64,000 bases of DNA from Oxyruncus cristatus. Its lineage: Eukaryota > Chordata > Aves > Passeriformes > Cotingidae. The notes below the pieces were generated by a model. That model was not told the DNA's origin, ran no database searches, and saw only the letters and a list, made by a program, of their open reading frames with translations. Made by a program: the position numbers and the translations under genes. Shown here piece after piece: positions 51,706 to 64,000 of this stretch; positions within the stretch are counted from its first letter, which is position 1, and each line of letters starts with the position of its first letter. The stretch is taken from positions 252,731 to 316,730 of the forward strand of contig VXAY01004090.1 in the NCBI GenBank assembly GCA_013399855.1, written 5' to 3'.

Positions 51706-54700
51706 ATTCAAATCATAGGAGACTTGCATTTTCAATTGTAGAAAATTTGAAAACTATGTAAGTGAAGAGTCTACTGAAATTAATTTCAAATGGTGCAAAA
51801 ATAAGTCCCAAGAACATCTGTTGGAACATAAGGCACAACAGGATGTGCTGTATTGTGCCATAATAATACACCTTGGGTGCAGTATGAGGCATGAAGCCAA
51901 AAGGCATATTTAGAGGGAAAAAAATTGGGGACAGAAACAAAATAATCAACTTGAATTTAATTTAATATATATAATAATAGTTTCCTGTTTAGTTTATCCT
52001 CTAAATAAAATTCAAGAGCCTCACTGACTACCGCAGTACCCAGGTTTATTTATCAGATTCCATTCAGTATTTCAAGAAATTCCATGTCTTATAGAGAGGT
52101 TTCTCTCTCAATGAAAACACTCCAATATATTTTTATATATACCTATGCAACCAAGTAGCCTAATATCCATTGTCTTAAAATCACCTGGAAATCAGAGAAA
52201 ATATTTCTTTGTGGCTCAAAGTTAGACCAAGACATCATAGGAAGCCATATACCATGGAGAAATCAATGGCAGAGTGAAAGGGCTTCTTTCTACCTTGACT
52301 GTGTATCATGAAGGTACTGTGGAAGGAAGGACTGTGTGTATAAAAGGGGGTAGCAAACTGCACATCCGACATCTCATTTGGCAAGTTATGGCATTTCCCA
52401 GGGAGTGAGAACAAAACAATTAAGCTCCTAGTCAAAAAAGAAAGGAGAAAACATTTTGTCATGATTCTAGCAGACTTTTACCTTTCCTACTTTTTTACGT
52501 AAGAGTTTGTTTTGCATTCTAACTCTGTAATCTGTAACAAAATACTCATTTAAAACAGCAATTCAAGCATATTATCCGTTGAGAAGTCTCAGGAATCACA
52601 GTTGTCTTCTTTCTGTATCCCTTGGAGAGAGGCAAGATAATCGGCAAAATTCTTCCAAACTATGTGACAGCTCTGATTTTTTGTAAAATTAGAAAGTTGT
52701 GTGGTAATGGGGGGTGAGGAGAGGGATGCAGAAAGAAACCGAACAATGGAAAACATTTTGGCAAACACCAAATTACTCAATTTATGGTTATACTCTTAGT
52801 ATCAACTTCCAGACTGATCTCGTTACATGTAGATGGTGACTCTTCCTACACCTAGTTATTAATTGACTGTTCTGTGGCATGTGGTCAGCAGGCTGGTAAC
52901 TCTGTTCACCTAATTGGGGATCTAATGAAGTGACAGAGCAGTCGTCACCAACTCCCGATCTAGTGTTAGAATGTCAATGGCTGCCAGAGGGAAAAAGAGA
53001 ATAATAAATTGCTATCTGTGTTGATTAAATATAAGACACACATGGGGTAACAGGGCAGCAAGGGAGATTCATGATTAACTTTAGCTAATTATTCTGATAG
53101 GGACACAGAGTCTTGAGGTCTCAATCTTGTTATGCTAAGAAGCTTAGTAACAATACCTGTGTAAAAGAGAAATACCATTTTGCTGACCCTGGTTTCCTGA
53201 AGTTGGAAGGTCTGAATGGGAGAGAGTCTGATTCTGAGTCTATGATTCAGAAAAGAATTCTGTGTTAGCAATACATTGCATGCACTCGTGAGCATGTGTT
53301 GGTGTGTGCATGTGTGCACGTAAGACAAAGAGGCGTGAACTTGATGAGAAAGTGGGTGAATTGATGAAGAGACATAATAGTAAAATACATATGAAGACCA
53401 TTAAATGTCTACTAAAATAAATAACTGCAATAAAATACCTGGAATCTGTTTTCACATTCAAATTAACTGGAGATGAGGACTGCCCTTGATATGTGAATTG
53501 CTATGAATAGCTTCCTGAAGACAGTCTGAAGCCAAGAAATCATTAGAGGTACTCAGAGCACAAACACGCTGAATAACTAAGCAAGCATCTCTAGTACTTT
53601 GAACAAAAGCTATTTAAAATAAGAGGCTAAGTAAAATTACGGAAAAGGCAAATTACTGATCTAGCAAAATGTTTTCATGATTCATTTGTAATTTCATCTT
53701 TCTTTGCCAAAACCTAGAAACCTATACCATTAGAAAGGTCTTGTTTCCATCTCCAATAAAAGTGTTTTCTGGACTATTTCCAGTGAATGAAGTGGCCAAG
53801 CCCTGAAAGTCTTAATCAGCCATCAGGGATTACTGGATGGAGGATTAAAAATGTGTTAGGATATATCCTTCCCTGTCAGCATCCTGTAGCAGCCCTGCTC
53901 CTGTTTACATTCACATCTTCTTGTTCTCAGCAACACGCTGGAGCCATTCAATCCTGGCCATTATTGGGATGAATGCAACAGTGCAACGAAAAATATGTTA
54001 CACTTAGAAGGTACTCAACTGCTAAAGTAAAAACAGATATTAGAGGATGTCAAGGTTATACAACCAAACCAGCTATTTTAATGTGGATGAAAAAATTCTA
54101 TAAATAACAAACTTTTCTGTTTGTTAGATAAAAACTGGTTTCTAAAGTAAAAAGAAACATTTCTGGGAAAAAAAGTATATTGCATTGGTATTGCTGAAAG
54201 AAAGAAGGCATGATAGATGGTGAAAAAGGTTTCAAAACAAAAATAAATTCCCTGCTCTTATGTTTTCATTTCAGCACAATTGGGTCAGACAGCCATTCCC
54301 TTTACAGGAACATGTGTAAATATAGGTTTGAAAGTGGTCATTACAAGGGATTTGGTTGCAGTACAACCATCAAGCCATCTCGTTCTCAGTTTTCTACAAA
54401 AAAAAAAAAAGATTCCAGACAGCCTCAACTCTCTTCTGTTGCTTTGTTGGGAGAACATGTGCTCATATTGACTTTTCCTAATTTTTCTTGATTGCAATTA
54501 TCAATAATTTGAGGACCTGTAAATATGCAATGGCTAGGTATTTGTCTAACTTGGCAGACGTCTTTGATGAAGTGCAGTTTATTTTCCCCCCCTTAACATA
54601 CAATAAACACATGCTGTAATGTCAAGATAAATCTGGGATTAAATACTATGATTGTGGGTGGCAGCACAAAGCTCTTAAGAAAGCAAGTGGTATAAAAGTC

Positions 54701-55704
54701 TCAAACATCAGCAGATTCCCAGAGAAAAATGAGCTTGAATTTGAAGTTCTAAAACCACTTAGTCTTGACTCATCTCACCAACGTCTTCCAGATGCAAACT
54801 ATTTAGGCTCAAAATGAATATGTGGCCCTTAAAAAAAGATTGGTTGTATGCATCTTTCATGCTCAACCACAGACTAGGTCAATACAGAGGTTCCTCCAAA
54901 GAAAGTTTGGCACAGCTCTACTCATATCCTGATGTCAGCTGAAAACCTGGAAAAACTGAGTACCTTCAAATTGGCTGTGGAAACTTTCATGACATTTTTA
55001 TCTACAGATAACAGGGGGGCTTCTGTGATATCAGGTGTAGCCTTCTGCTCTTGTTCGCATTGTGATCAGTGGAAAATTATAACAACTCCCATGTCCTGCC
55101 ACAGTGACAACATGATGTGTCAAAGATAAAATCAAGTGTAGGGTGTAAAAATCAGATATGAATTACAGACAGTTAGGCCAAATACCAGATCAAGTTACTT
55201 GTCCTGAGAAGTGGGAAGGCACAAGTAAAGACACATTTTTATTCTTCTGTTGAAATGTCTTGGCCTACATTTTCAGAGATACAAAATGGAGATAACTTGA
55301 TATGTCCCTGCAAGGCCTGGCTGGAGAATCTTGTCTGGTTGAGACTTTGAAAGAGACCATCGAAAGAAATACATTTTGTTTTCCCAAATGCAGCCAGTAA
55401 CCAAAGAAAGCTTAAAACCAAACACACACACACATGTGCACACAAAGCCACCAAGAACTTATTCTACCCCAAGTTAAAAATTTTAAGCGCATCTCAGAGG
55501 AGTTTGATTCAACCAAGTACATCAACAAGTGACAAATCAATGATCCAGAATCTCTCTCCCTTGGCAGGAGGAACAACTGAAATCCCTGCTCTCTGTTTCA
55601 GCTTGATCTACTTCATCCTATTTACCAAGACTTCTGGGTCTGCAGAGTCAGATCTCAGCCAGACCCTTTTCATTTCCCTGCAAGTTTTCAGCAGCTACAG
55701 ATGA
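51706..55704. other. unique AT-rich DNA with small CA/TG tracts
   Basis: No gene or interspersed repeat is recognised. A TG/CA-rich patch lies at 53276-53320, a 13-A run at 54398-54410, and a short (AC)n at 55420-55445. Overlapping frames at 54210-54497 on both strands show no domain. Confidence 0.5.
55420..55445. repeat. short (AC)n microsatellite
   Basis: aaacacacacacacatgtgcacaca is an interrupted dinucleotide repeat of about 26 bp. Confidence 0.85.
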
Positions 55705-58700
55705 AGTACTGTATGATTTCTCTTGTGCCTTTCCCAAACCTATTTATTTCTCATCTGTCTGAAGTGTAAAAATTCCATCATGCTACTCCAAAGGGAGTGG
55801 GTATGGCTGAATTGCAGCTTATAAGCTCATGTGCCACTCACTGAAGGATCTCCAGAACTATTCATTAAAAAGAAAACTTCTGTGAAAATACTTCTTTTAT
55901 TCAAGTCACTCAGTACAAGCCACCAGCTTCTAAATCTTAGAAAATGAGACACTTTTTCTGCAAGCTCTAAGCTTCTTGTTAAATGTTAAGACTGTGGTTA
56001 TGTTTCACCCTGTAAACGATTAAATTATTCCATGTAAGAAGATTCTATTTTCTTGCGGTTGTTTTCTTATTATTTTAACTCAATGTTTTTTCACCAGGTG
56101 GGTTTTTTTTTCTTCTTTTTATATGCATTGTATTCTAATCTACTGTCTGTCTAAGGTACTGTAATATAATTTTTTTATCAGCCACCTCAAACTGAGTTGT
56201 AGCATGAGCATATTGTGGTCTAAGGAGTGACACAGAATATTCTTAATAAGCAGCCCACATATTATAAATTGACCCTGTACTTCTGAGACAAGATGGGTCT
56301 CGCTCCTCACAGTCTGCTCTTTAGTAGAGGGACATTTAACGTGTTTGGCACAGCGGGTGTCTTTAATTTCTCTTGCTGTTGACAGTACCAGTTCTTGATT
56401 TTCACAGGAGGCAGGTGTCAGAAGTCCTGCTCTATGCTTCTGGGCTTATCATTTCAAACGCAGTTTGGTGAGACAATTAATGCCTCAGTCACAAGGTCCA
56501 ATATAATTATGAGAATTTGATCTTTAGAACAAATAACATGATTTTGGGTTTAGGTACTGCAAGGTTTGGTATGCAGCCTACATTTATTTCAGTATTGCCA
56601 TCAAGTGATGCCATGTTTCATTCAAACTGCTTCAAACATTAGATGGGCATAAAATACAGCAGCATTTCTTTTATAAAACACATTCTTTAATTCTTGATTA
56701 TAGTACTATAAACAAGGGTTTGGATTTGTCTCACCTAAGTGGGAGAGTGGATCACTGTCAGCTCCATTGATGGTTGGTAAAAGAAATGAACATTTCTAGA
56801 ACATATTTAATATGATGTTTAGGGACAAAAAGTTTCTGTTTCCCTATGTGGACTGTAAAGGATTCTAGATCACTAATTCAAAGACAAATGCCCATGTTAC
56901 TAAAAAAAGCAAAACAAAGTGAGACATGGTCCTGCAGCATGCTTAAACGTGTGTTAAGCATGGATATCTTGAACTTTTGATCCTCTTCTGATGCTCTGCT
57001 GTATATTTTATCTTTATTAATTTATCCCATATGATTGCAGAATCAGCATTTAATCGGGGCATGCATGTGTTATCTTAGCGTCATCCCCTTCTTTGCACCC
57101 TGGGCAATGAGGTATGAAGTGCAAGTAGCATACTTCCCATACACTGCAGTCAGAGATGTCTTTGAATTTTGAATCATATTTCTAGCCCATAATTAACACT
57201 TTTCTTCTGGTATCAGTGGTTTTTTTAGAAGTAACGACATTTTCATGACTACTGCAACACTTGAAAATCGTGGATCATTGAAGGATCAACTATACATCCC
57301 TCCTATTACGTTTGTTAAGTTCCAAACAACTGACAATTTTTCATAAAGGGTACATATGTCATGTTGATAATATAATTGACAGATTTGGCCTTTAGGAAGC
57401 TTTTCCTGGATTACTCTCCTCAACTCCCACTATTATCAGTTTTGCCTTTGAAGCTTCCTTTCCTTACAATGGTTTTACTGCAAAAACTAAGCCTAGTGTT
57501 CTCCCCTATTCAATGACTGTTCACAGTTCAAAATTGCTCCCACATCCCTTATGTCTGATTTTGGTATTAAGCCACCTGCTAAAGCAGGTTGGGATGTTGC
57601 AGGCAAGGCACACCAGCTTATTTCATGCACATGGTGGCCAGAGATAAACAAGCACCACTTGGATGGTTGTTTGGATGCATGGTAAGAAAGATGGACTAAG
57701 AGGACACATGGTCAAATCTACCACGGCTCTGCTCATTTGTTCCCAAGGTAATGGCTTGGAAATCATGCTAGTGCGCACACTGTAGAACTTTACAGTTCCC
57801 TTTTTCCCCCAGTCTTATTCCCACTTGCATCATGCAACCCCTAGGTATGACGTCTTGCAGCTTCCCTACTGCAGACCATGTATCTCTGGGCATCTGACTT
57901 GTCCCTACCTCATCTACTTCTTTCTTACCTTATGAATTCTTCCCTGACTCCCACCACTATCAATCAGTGTCATATATCTATAAAAACAAATAACATTTAT
58001 TTCCAAGGGCAATTAATAGCATTTGTTTTTCAAAAGTGAAGGAACCTGAATCTACAGCCAGATTTAATTCCAGACGTCACAGCCCTTAGACTTTTCCATT
58101 CCTTAGCCACAGCTTGAAAGTTGGGAATAGATGTAGGAGGCATATCAAAAGGGCATTAAGTGAAAGTGTGCTACATGTTTTCCCACCTTCCTACATATAT
58201 TTGCACCACAAAATAACAATTTGGCAGGATGGGCTAAAGACAAATCATTGATTCTAATGATTCCTTCTTCTGATTTTAATGATTTTGATATGTCTTTAAG
58301 CTGTGATTATTCATTTTGCAGCAACACATGAAATCTAACAGATCTTCAAAGTGCTAATTAAGGGAAGTGAAGTATATTCATATAATCACGTACATTAGAG
58401 ATCAGTATGACAGGTTGTTTTTCCCCATCTCTAGTAAACATTTCGGAATACAACAAAATAGCTATTTGAAAGAGAAATATATGCAACAAGAGATTTAGCA
58501 CTGTCAATTATCAGTAGAAAATACCCTACAACATTCTGATATATGTTCATGGAAGTATGAGCTGCAGGACTATAATAACACATAACCCAATAAAAAGGAA
58601 CAAGATTTCTTTCCGCTGTATGTGCATTGGAGAAGCACAGCTAAGTTTATATTAGCATATCACAAATGTGAAACTGGGACACAGGCTCAGTGCTAAATTA

Positions 58701-60599
58701 GATCGGCAGCTGGTATCCTGTTAGCAAGGAAAGTGTGTTTGCTTGGGGAAAAAAAAGAAAGAGACCAACGCAAAATCAAGCCATGCAAATGCACAGAGAA
58801 CAATCAGTTAGAAGAGGATCTGTGAACCACACTGCACATCTCAGGTTGCCCCTGTGCTGTGTGACAAGTCATTTCACCAAAATAATATATTTTTAGTGCG
58901 GTCGGATCATGTTCCCTCATCTGAATTATGAAGAATGTATTTTCCTTTACAGACAATGTGAAAAATATCAAAATTTAGACTCTGAGAGCTTTGTTCATGT
59001 TTTCCATTTTATTTTCTTTCCTGCATCATGCAGGTCAATGAAGTATGAAGCAAAATTTCATATTTTCCTTTAAAACACAGAATAATGTAGTAAGCAGGCA
59101 AAATGCACAAAATATTTTAAATTATATTTCACACAAAATTTTTCACTATTTATATATTCAAAAATAGCCTTTTAACAGCCAACCAGAGAACAACAAACAT
59201 TTAAACCTGTGCTTTCCTCTTTGACTTCCTTTCACACCATCCAGATTGCACAAAGAGAATTGGCCACTTGAACTCCTGTTCAAGACAGGAGGCAGGTGCA
59301 AATGCTCTTCCAGACCACCTGGCTGAGGTCACTTACACAGTTACTAGAGAACTCCTATTATGTTCTCTCTTTTCAGCTCTTTTTCCTTATTGCCATGAGT
59401 TTTCCAATCTTTAATGGGTTTTGGGGAAAATGGAGTCCTGAGGAGCTGCAGACACACTGAAAGATGTCTAACTTTAGCCCAGTGAAGCCCCAAGAATAAC
59501 TGCAATCAAACTGACAATCAAAGTCATAAGTATTTAAGAAATCTATTGTCTAGCAGTCTAATTTGCCTTGTCTACACTTCAATATTTATAAAATATTCTG
59601 AGTTTGGTTATTTTAGAAAGAATCAAAAATAATCTGAGGCCCTTCAGGATACATGGGCAGACACAATTCTAATTTAAATTTTAGATTTAACTTGCACAGG
59701 TAAAGCAGCTCCAAAATTATAATGAAATAGAGGAATGGATACACAATCTTCACATGCTCAATGACAAGTATCATAAAACTGTTCTCACATTCCTGGCACT
59801 GGATGGAAATGCAGCATTTACTCTCTTAACTCTTCCTTGCAGCATTGTTTGCCCTGTTGATAAATATCCCCTTTAAAGGCTCTCGTTATTTTGCTGTAGA
59901 GTCATCTCACACAATGCGAGCCTAGAAATCAGATTCTAAATAAATCCAATTCCTGTACAGTGTCTCTGAGTTACTACCAAGCAGCAGATCTCTCAGCCAC
60001 AGGGATAGCCCAGCCCTCCTCCCAGTGTGTTGTCACAAAACATGCCTTGCTTGCCTAGGGAGGGTAAAATTTTTCCATGGGAAGGACTGTAATCTCCTTC
60101 TAGTTTTGTGTAAGAGCAAGATGGGCTGGGCCAGGTTGGCATGTGGTTTTTGATGGCCACATTCAGATTGCTTATATAGATGCTGTTGGGGCATCTAAGA
60201 CCAAGGGACCTGTTTTGAGGCCATGAAATGTGGCTCCTTACACAGTTGGTAAGCAGAAGCCGGGAGGCAGGGATGACATTCGAGATAAGTTTCTAAAAGA
60301 GAAACTCTCAGAGGCAATTACATGCCTCCACTGACTCCAGTGACCTGCATAGCCAATGTCCTCAAGCACTCTATTAAAGTTAAACATAATAGTTCCATCC
60401 CTGCCCGAATACAGACCTGAGTGACTTTGCTTCTTGGGATTGGCTGTACAGCACTAAAATGGTGTGTTGCTCTTTTATAAAAACTAAATCGATGAAATCT
60501 TAATAGTGCTCTGGTGATTTAATAACGTGATGTTTTTAATGCATCTGTTCTAGGTTTGTAGAAGACTAAAATATTGTTTCACATTGACAGACTAGCATA
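55705..60599. other. 4.9 kb with no sizeable frame and no recognised repeat
   Basis: No ATG-started frame of about 60 codons or more occurs on either strand, and I recognise no CR1, LTR or long simple repeat. Composition is AT-rich with many TAAT/ATTA cores, which are common by chance. The stretch is a candidate for conserved non-coding sequence only because it is free of repeats. Nothing in a single sequence proves constraint. Confidence 0.4.
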
Positions 60600-61299
60600 G
60601 TGAAGCCAAAACACCCCTTTAGTCTCAACAACCTCATTAACAATACAATGATTAAGCAATACCAACCAAACAACACTGTACCATGCAGAATAGTGGGAGT
60701 TTCCAATGTCATAAAGACTAAAGATTTACCATACTTTTCAAAAATTGAAAATACATCAAATTTTTATCATCCTTTCCTAAGTCTTGCAGGCAAACAGTAC
60801 AACTTCCAGCCTGTCAGTAATAACTAAACTACATGCAAAAAGAATATATTGACTACAACTCTGCAGACACTTTTTTAAAAGATTTTCATATGTGGTTAAC
60901 TCTTGCCTTCCTGGAATATACTATAATCCCATGTAAAATGCATGGAGAATGGATGGTTCATTTACCATAGAATAATCATGTCAGTACATCCTTCTAAGTA
61001 CTTTGCCTCTTTTTCTCCAGAGATGGTTTCAAAATGTCAAACTGAAGGTTTACTGTCTAGTTTTTAAAGTCAGGAAGGATGACCGCAGGTAAAGACTTCA
61101 GGAGAGGATGAGAAGATTTAAAATAACAGTAGGACATCAAATCTCATCTCAGAGGACAAATTGATCTACAAATAAGAATAAGGAAGAGTGGTCTGCACAA
61201 CTGACACATTTGTTAGCTCAAGAAGAACAAATTTGGCATGCTTACTGCATGATTGAAGGTCAATATGCCTGAAAAATGATAAAAAGGCTCTGGACTCAG

Positions 61300-61323
61300 A
61301 AAAAAAAAAAAGAAAAAAAAAAA
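61300..61323. repeat. interrupted poly(A) tract
   Basis: Twelve A, one G, then eleven A. It could be slippage or a retroposed tail, but no processed gene or LINE sequence is recognisable to its left. Confidence 0.9.
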
Positions 61324-62009
61324 GAGATAAAAGCCAAGGATGCATAACTAGCCCAGGTAACAATAAGGCATCTTTAAAAATAATGGTCAGTATCAGAGTG
61401 ACATCCTGTAATGCCTACAGTCCATTTAAGAGAAATGTTTGGGTGAAAATCCTCAGTGACGCACAACAGGCTATTATGAAACAGCATTTGCCTGAATATA
61501 TTTAAAATGCCTCAGATTGTTGTTGCAGTGACTTTATTCAACAAAATGTATTTAAAGTTGGTACTGAGAGCTTCTGAAAGTCAAACTTGCTGCCAGGTAC
61601 CCAATACTGCTTTTGCACAGCTTCTCCAGTTTTCTACATGAGCAAACTGAGCCAGTCCTAATAGTGGCAGTAGAACAGAAGTACAAACAGCTCAGCAGGA
61701 GCACATGAGGGTACTTGAACTGTGTTCTGAACTGTTGCAGTGTTTTGCAGCTGTGCTGGGTGATCTTAGACCATTCCGGTTGGATGCTCTCCCACAGCTG
61801 TGTCTGTGCACCATTCTCAGAGGAACCAGGTTTGGACAGATATTGAAAGACCCACAGTGACCTGAAATACCGCTATAGGAAAACTGCTTGAAGCTTTTGT
61901 GCTCCTAGGCCCTTAACTTCATCCACATTAAGACTTAAGATTAACACAAAACTGTCCACAGCAAGAAAAGAAATTATCAAAAAACCACCAGAGCACACTG
62001 ATGTGAAAG

Positions 62010-62029
62010 CATCACGAAACATCACGAAA
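62010..62029. repeat. 10-bp tandem duplication
   Basis: catcacgaaa occurs twice head to tail without mismatch. Confidence 0.88.
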
Positions 62030-64000
62030 TAACAGCATTACTGGAGCAAGGTGCTTCCCTGCCATACAGCTCCCAATAATACAGTAGATAAATACTTTTT
62101 ATATGTCTCCTCTACAGCTTATTGATTTGCTTTATTTTCAGGGTTGGGTCTTACCTTTGGGATTACACTGAGTACTTAAGGAATACATCAGCCTGTGCAT
62201 CATGAGCTAAAATTGAGAGGTCCTAGAGCAAGGAGGTGCTGCTGGAGGTCAAAGTTAGTTCCTAAATCCAACCCTCTATAGTGCTAGTTATTCAGTTTTT
62301 AAGTCCAGTATGATGTTTACCACTGCAAGGGAGACTCTGGAAATGTCATATCTGACTACTGGCCAGTGGTGGGTTGGAAGGAGTTGACATGCTCAAAAAA
62401 GTGGCTGTAGAGTCTGAAAGTGGCCATCAGTTTCCTCCTCAGTGTGGCCAGATACTGCTGGCATGTGCTTAGACAACAATGAGAATTGTGGCAAATATCT
62501 GGGCAGCATTGACAACACAATCTATTCCCCTAGCAGTTCAAATTAAAGCTTCTAACATATTTTCAACCTTCTACAACATTCAGTCTACTTCTTGAGTTAA
62601 AAGTCATGGAGTATGTTAAGGAAAGATTAAGTTACTGCACAATGTCCATGTTTTTCCAATTAATTTAAGTACCAAATCTGTATTTTTGTATTCTTCCTTT
62701 TCCAGATTCTTGATAGCACTTACCATCAGTACATAGCCTGGAATACAAAATAACTTGTCTTCTATAACATTAAGTTTCCTTGGAGCTTTACTATTTTAGT
62801 GCCATTTGGATTCATTCCCTCTGGCAATCCTTTCGTAATGTAAATGCTCCAAACTGTTCTTGCTCTAATGTGCTGCACTACGGAAATACACTGTAGACAG
62901 AGTTCAGCATATTCAAAAGGATAATTTATCAATAAAATTTAAGCTCACTTCAAGTAAACAAAAGAAAGATCAGCATAAGCCTGCAACAGTGTTTATTTTC
63001 TACATTTTCACAGAAATTTTAAATTCACTGGTAATAACTGACAGTGTTCTTTGTCTTCCATTTTGTCCCATCTGAAACAAAACACTTCATACTTCATATG
63101 CTGTCAATTCTTGTCTTATATACTCAAAGATATCTAGTTGAGAACATGTAATGGCAACTGACACAAGTTATATATATGCACAGTCTATGCATACTTACTC
63201 CATCGATTTTAATTACCTAAAGTATGTTGTCCTTATCGTTACAATTAATAAAACTATTATGTTTCCGAAAGCCTGTCAGAAAGCAGCAACACTAAAAAAC
63301 AATCGCTTATACATCTATTTCATCTTGAAACAGAACTACATGCAGTCATGCAAATAATTGAGGAAGGGATGCTTGGCATATTTTAAAGTGTACACATGAA
63401 AGTCATACAGCTCCAGAAAAAAACACAAAACCTCTGGCTTGAGAATCTGAGCAATGGAATTTGAGACTGTATTTGACTAGAGAATAGTCTGAGGAAATGA
63501 GCTGATGATCTGAATCATGAAATACCCACACTGAAATGCATTGTCTCATTTGCTTTCCTTAATGGAAATATGAACCTACATGATCAAATGGTCAGATACA
63601 AAAGCATTTCGTATTCAAAAGTATTTTAACATACCTAGTATGGAGACAATTTTCAGACCATTTTAATGTGTAATCATACAGTAAATGGAAATTTTTGATG
63701 AGTTTTCTGACCCTACTGCTCATACAATTTCTCCCCAGTTCTGGCAGTAGATCTTAACTTCATTTGGGTCAGGCTGCATTGGGTAGCAAAACAGTTCCTT
63801 TTTGAAATGCCATAGTTTTTCATATTTAATCTACTAATGTGATTAAAAAGAACCTACTGCCATCTGAATTCCATAGAAGAACAGTTAGTAATAAAGATAC
63901 AAATATTACACTGAAAAAAATAGATTAAGAATACAGCAAGGCTGCACAGATATTAGATTACTACCAAATCCATGCTTTCATGCAAGTAACTCTTTCCATG

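Larger units (their letters stand above)
60600..64000. other. unique AT-rich DNA to the window end
   Basis: Short frames at 60600-60827, 61166-61363 and 63151-63357 have no recognisable features. An interrupted A tract lies at 61300-61323 and a 10-bp duplication at 62010-62029. Confidence 0.5.

Noticed and set aside
61166..61363. Poly(A) tail of a processed pseudogene or a Phe-rich small protein
   Set aside because: No gene-derived sequence precedes the A tract and no target duplication is visible. The Phe run is simply the antisense of the A tract.
1..64000. CRISPR arrays, bacterial operons, tRNA, rRNA or spliceosomal RNA genes, viral genes
   Set aside because: I found no spaced direct repeats, Shine-Dalgarno-led gene runs or conserved RNA-gene core sequences. 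Retroviral traces are limited to LTR-type sequence without a recognisable gag, pol or env.

Overview
This is a 64 kb stretch of vertebrate, almost certainly avian, non-coding DNA. The evidence is at least seven CR1 (chicken repeat 1) LINE 3' ends carrying the hallmark attctatg-type terminal repeats and the 'ttggaagggacct' block, plus an endogenous-retrovirus LTR of a type common in bird genomes. The background is AT-rich with scattered homopolymer and (AAACC)n/(GGTTT)n tracts. The species and chromosomal position cannot be told from the sequence. I found no bacterial-type genes, operons, CRISPR arrays, tRNA or rRNA genes, and no protein-coding gene that I can name.

Layout. 0-3.3 kb holds an ancient CR1 scrap, a ~0.36 kb minus-strand CR1 and a ~1.06 kb plus-strand CR1 that still shows a remnant of reverse-transcriptase coding sequence. 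3.3-12 kb is mostly unique DNA, with a possible LTR-like segment near 8.75-9.25 kb and a short hydrophobic reading frame on the minus strand near 9.8-10.0 kb. That frame has plausible splice-like borders and is the best, though weak, protein-coding candidate in the window. 12.0-12.95 kb is an unusually GC- and CpG-rich block containing what looks like a minus-strand retroviral LTR promoter. 13-21.5 kb is AT-rich unique DNA with two minus-strand CR1 fragments and a T/G simple repeat. 21.5-22.1 kb is a well-bounded solo LTR with TG...CA ends and an imperfect 5-bp target duplication. 22-42 kb is mainly unique DNA with CR1 pieces at 29.1, 31.4 and 40.8 kb and a somewhat GC-richer block at 32.4-33.5 kb. 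42.2-42.8 kb is a plus-strand CR1 and 47.7 kb a short minus-strand CR1 end. An (AAACC)n repeat lies at 48.3 kb. From 48.4 kb to the end I recognise no interspersed repeat; 55.7-60.6 kb also lacks any ATG-started reading frame of about 60 codons or more.

Reading of the whole: the window is either an intergenic gene desert or the inside of a large intron. The open reading frames present are short, overlapping and of the size expected by chance in AT-rich DNA, or are translations of CR1 and LTR sequence. No genes are seen working together. The items most worth checking are the candidate membrane-protein exon at 9.8-10.0 kb, the GC-rich LTR-like promoter at 12.5 kb, and whether the repeat-poor right-hand third contains conserved non-coding elements. 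I found no previously undescribed system that the sequence can support.
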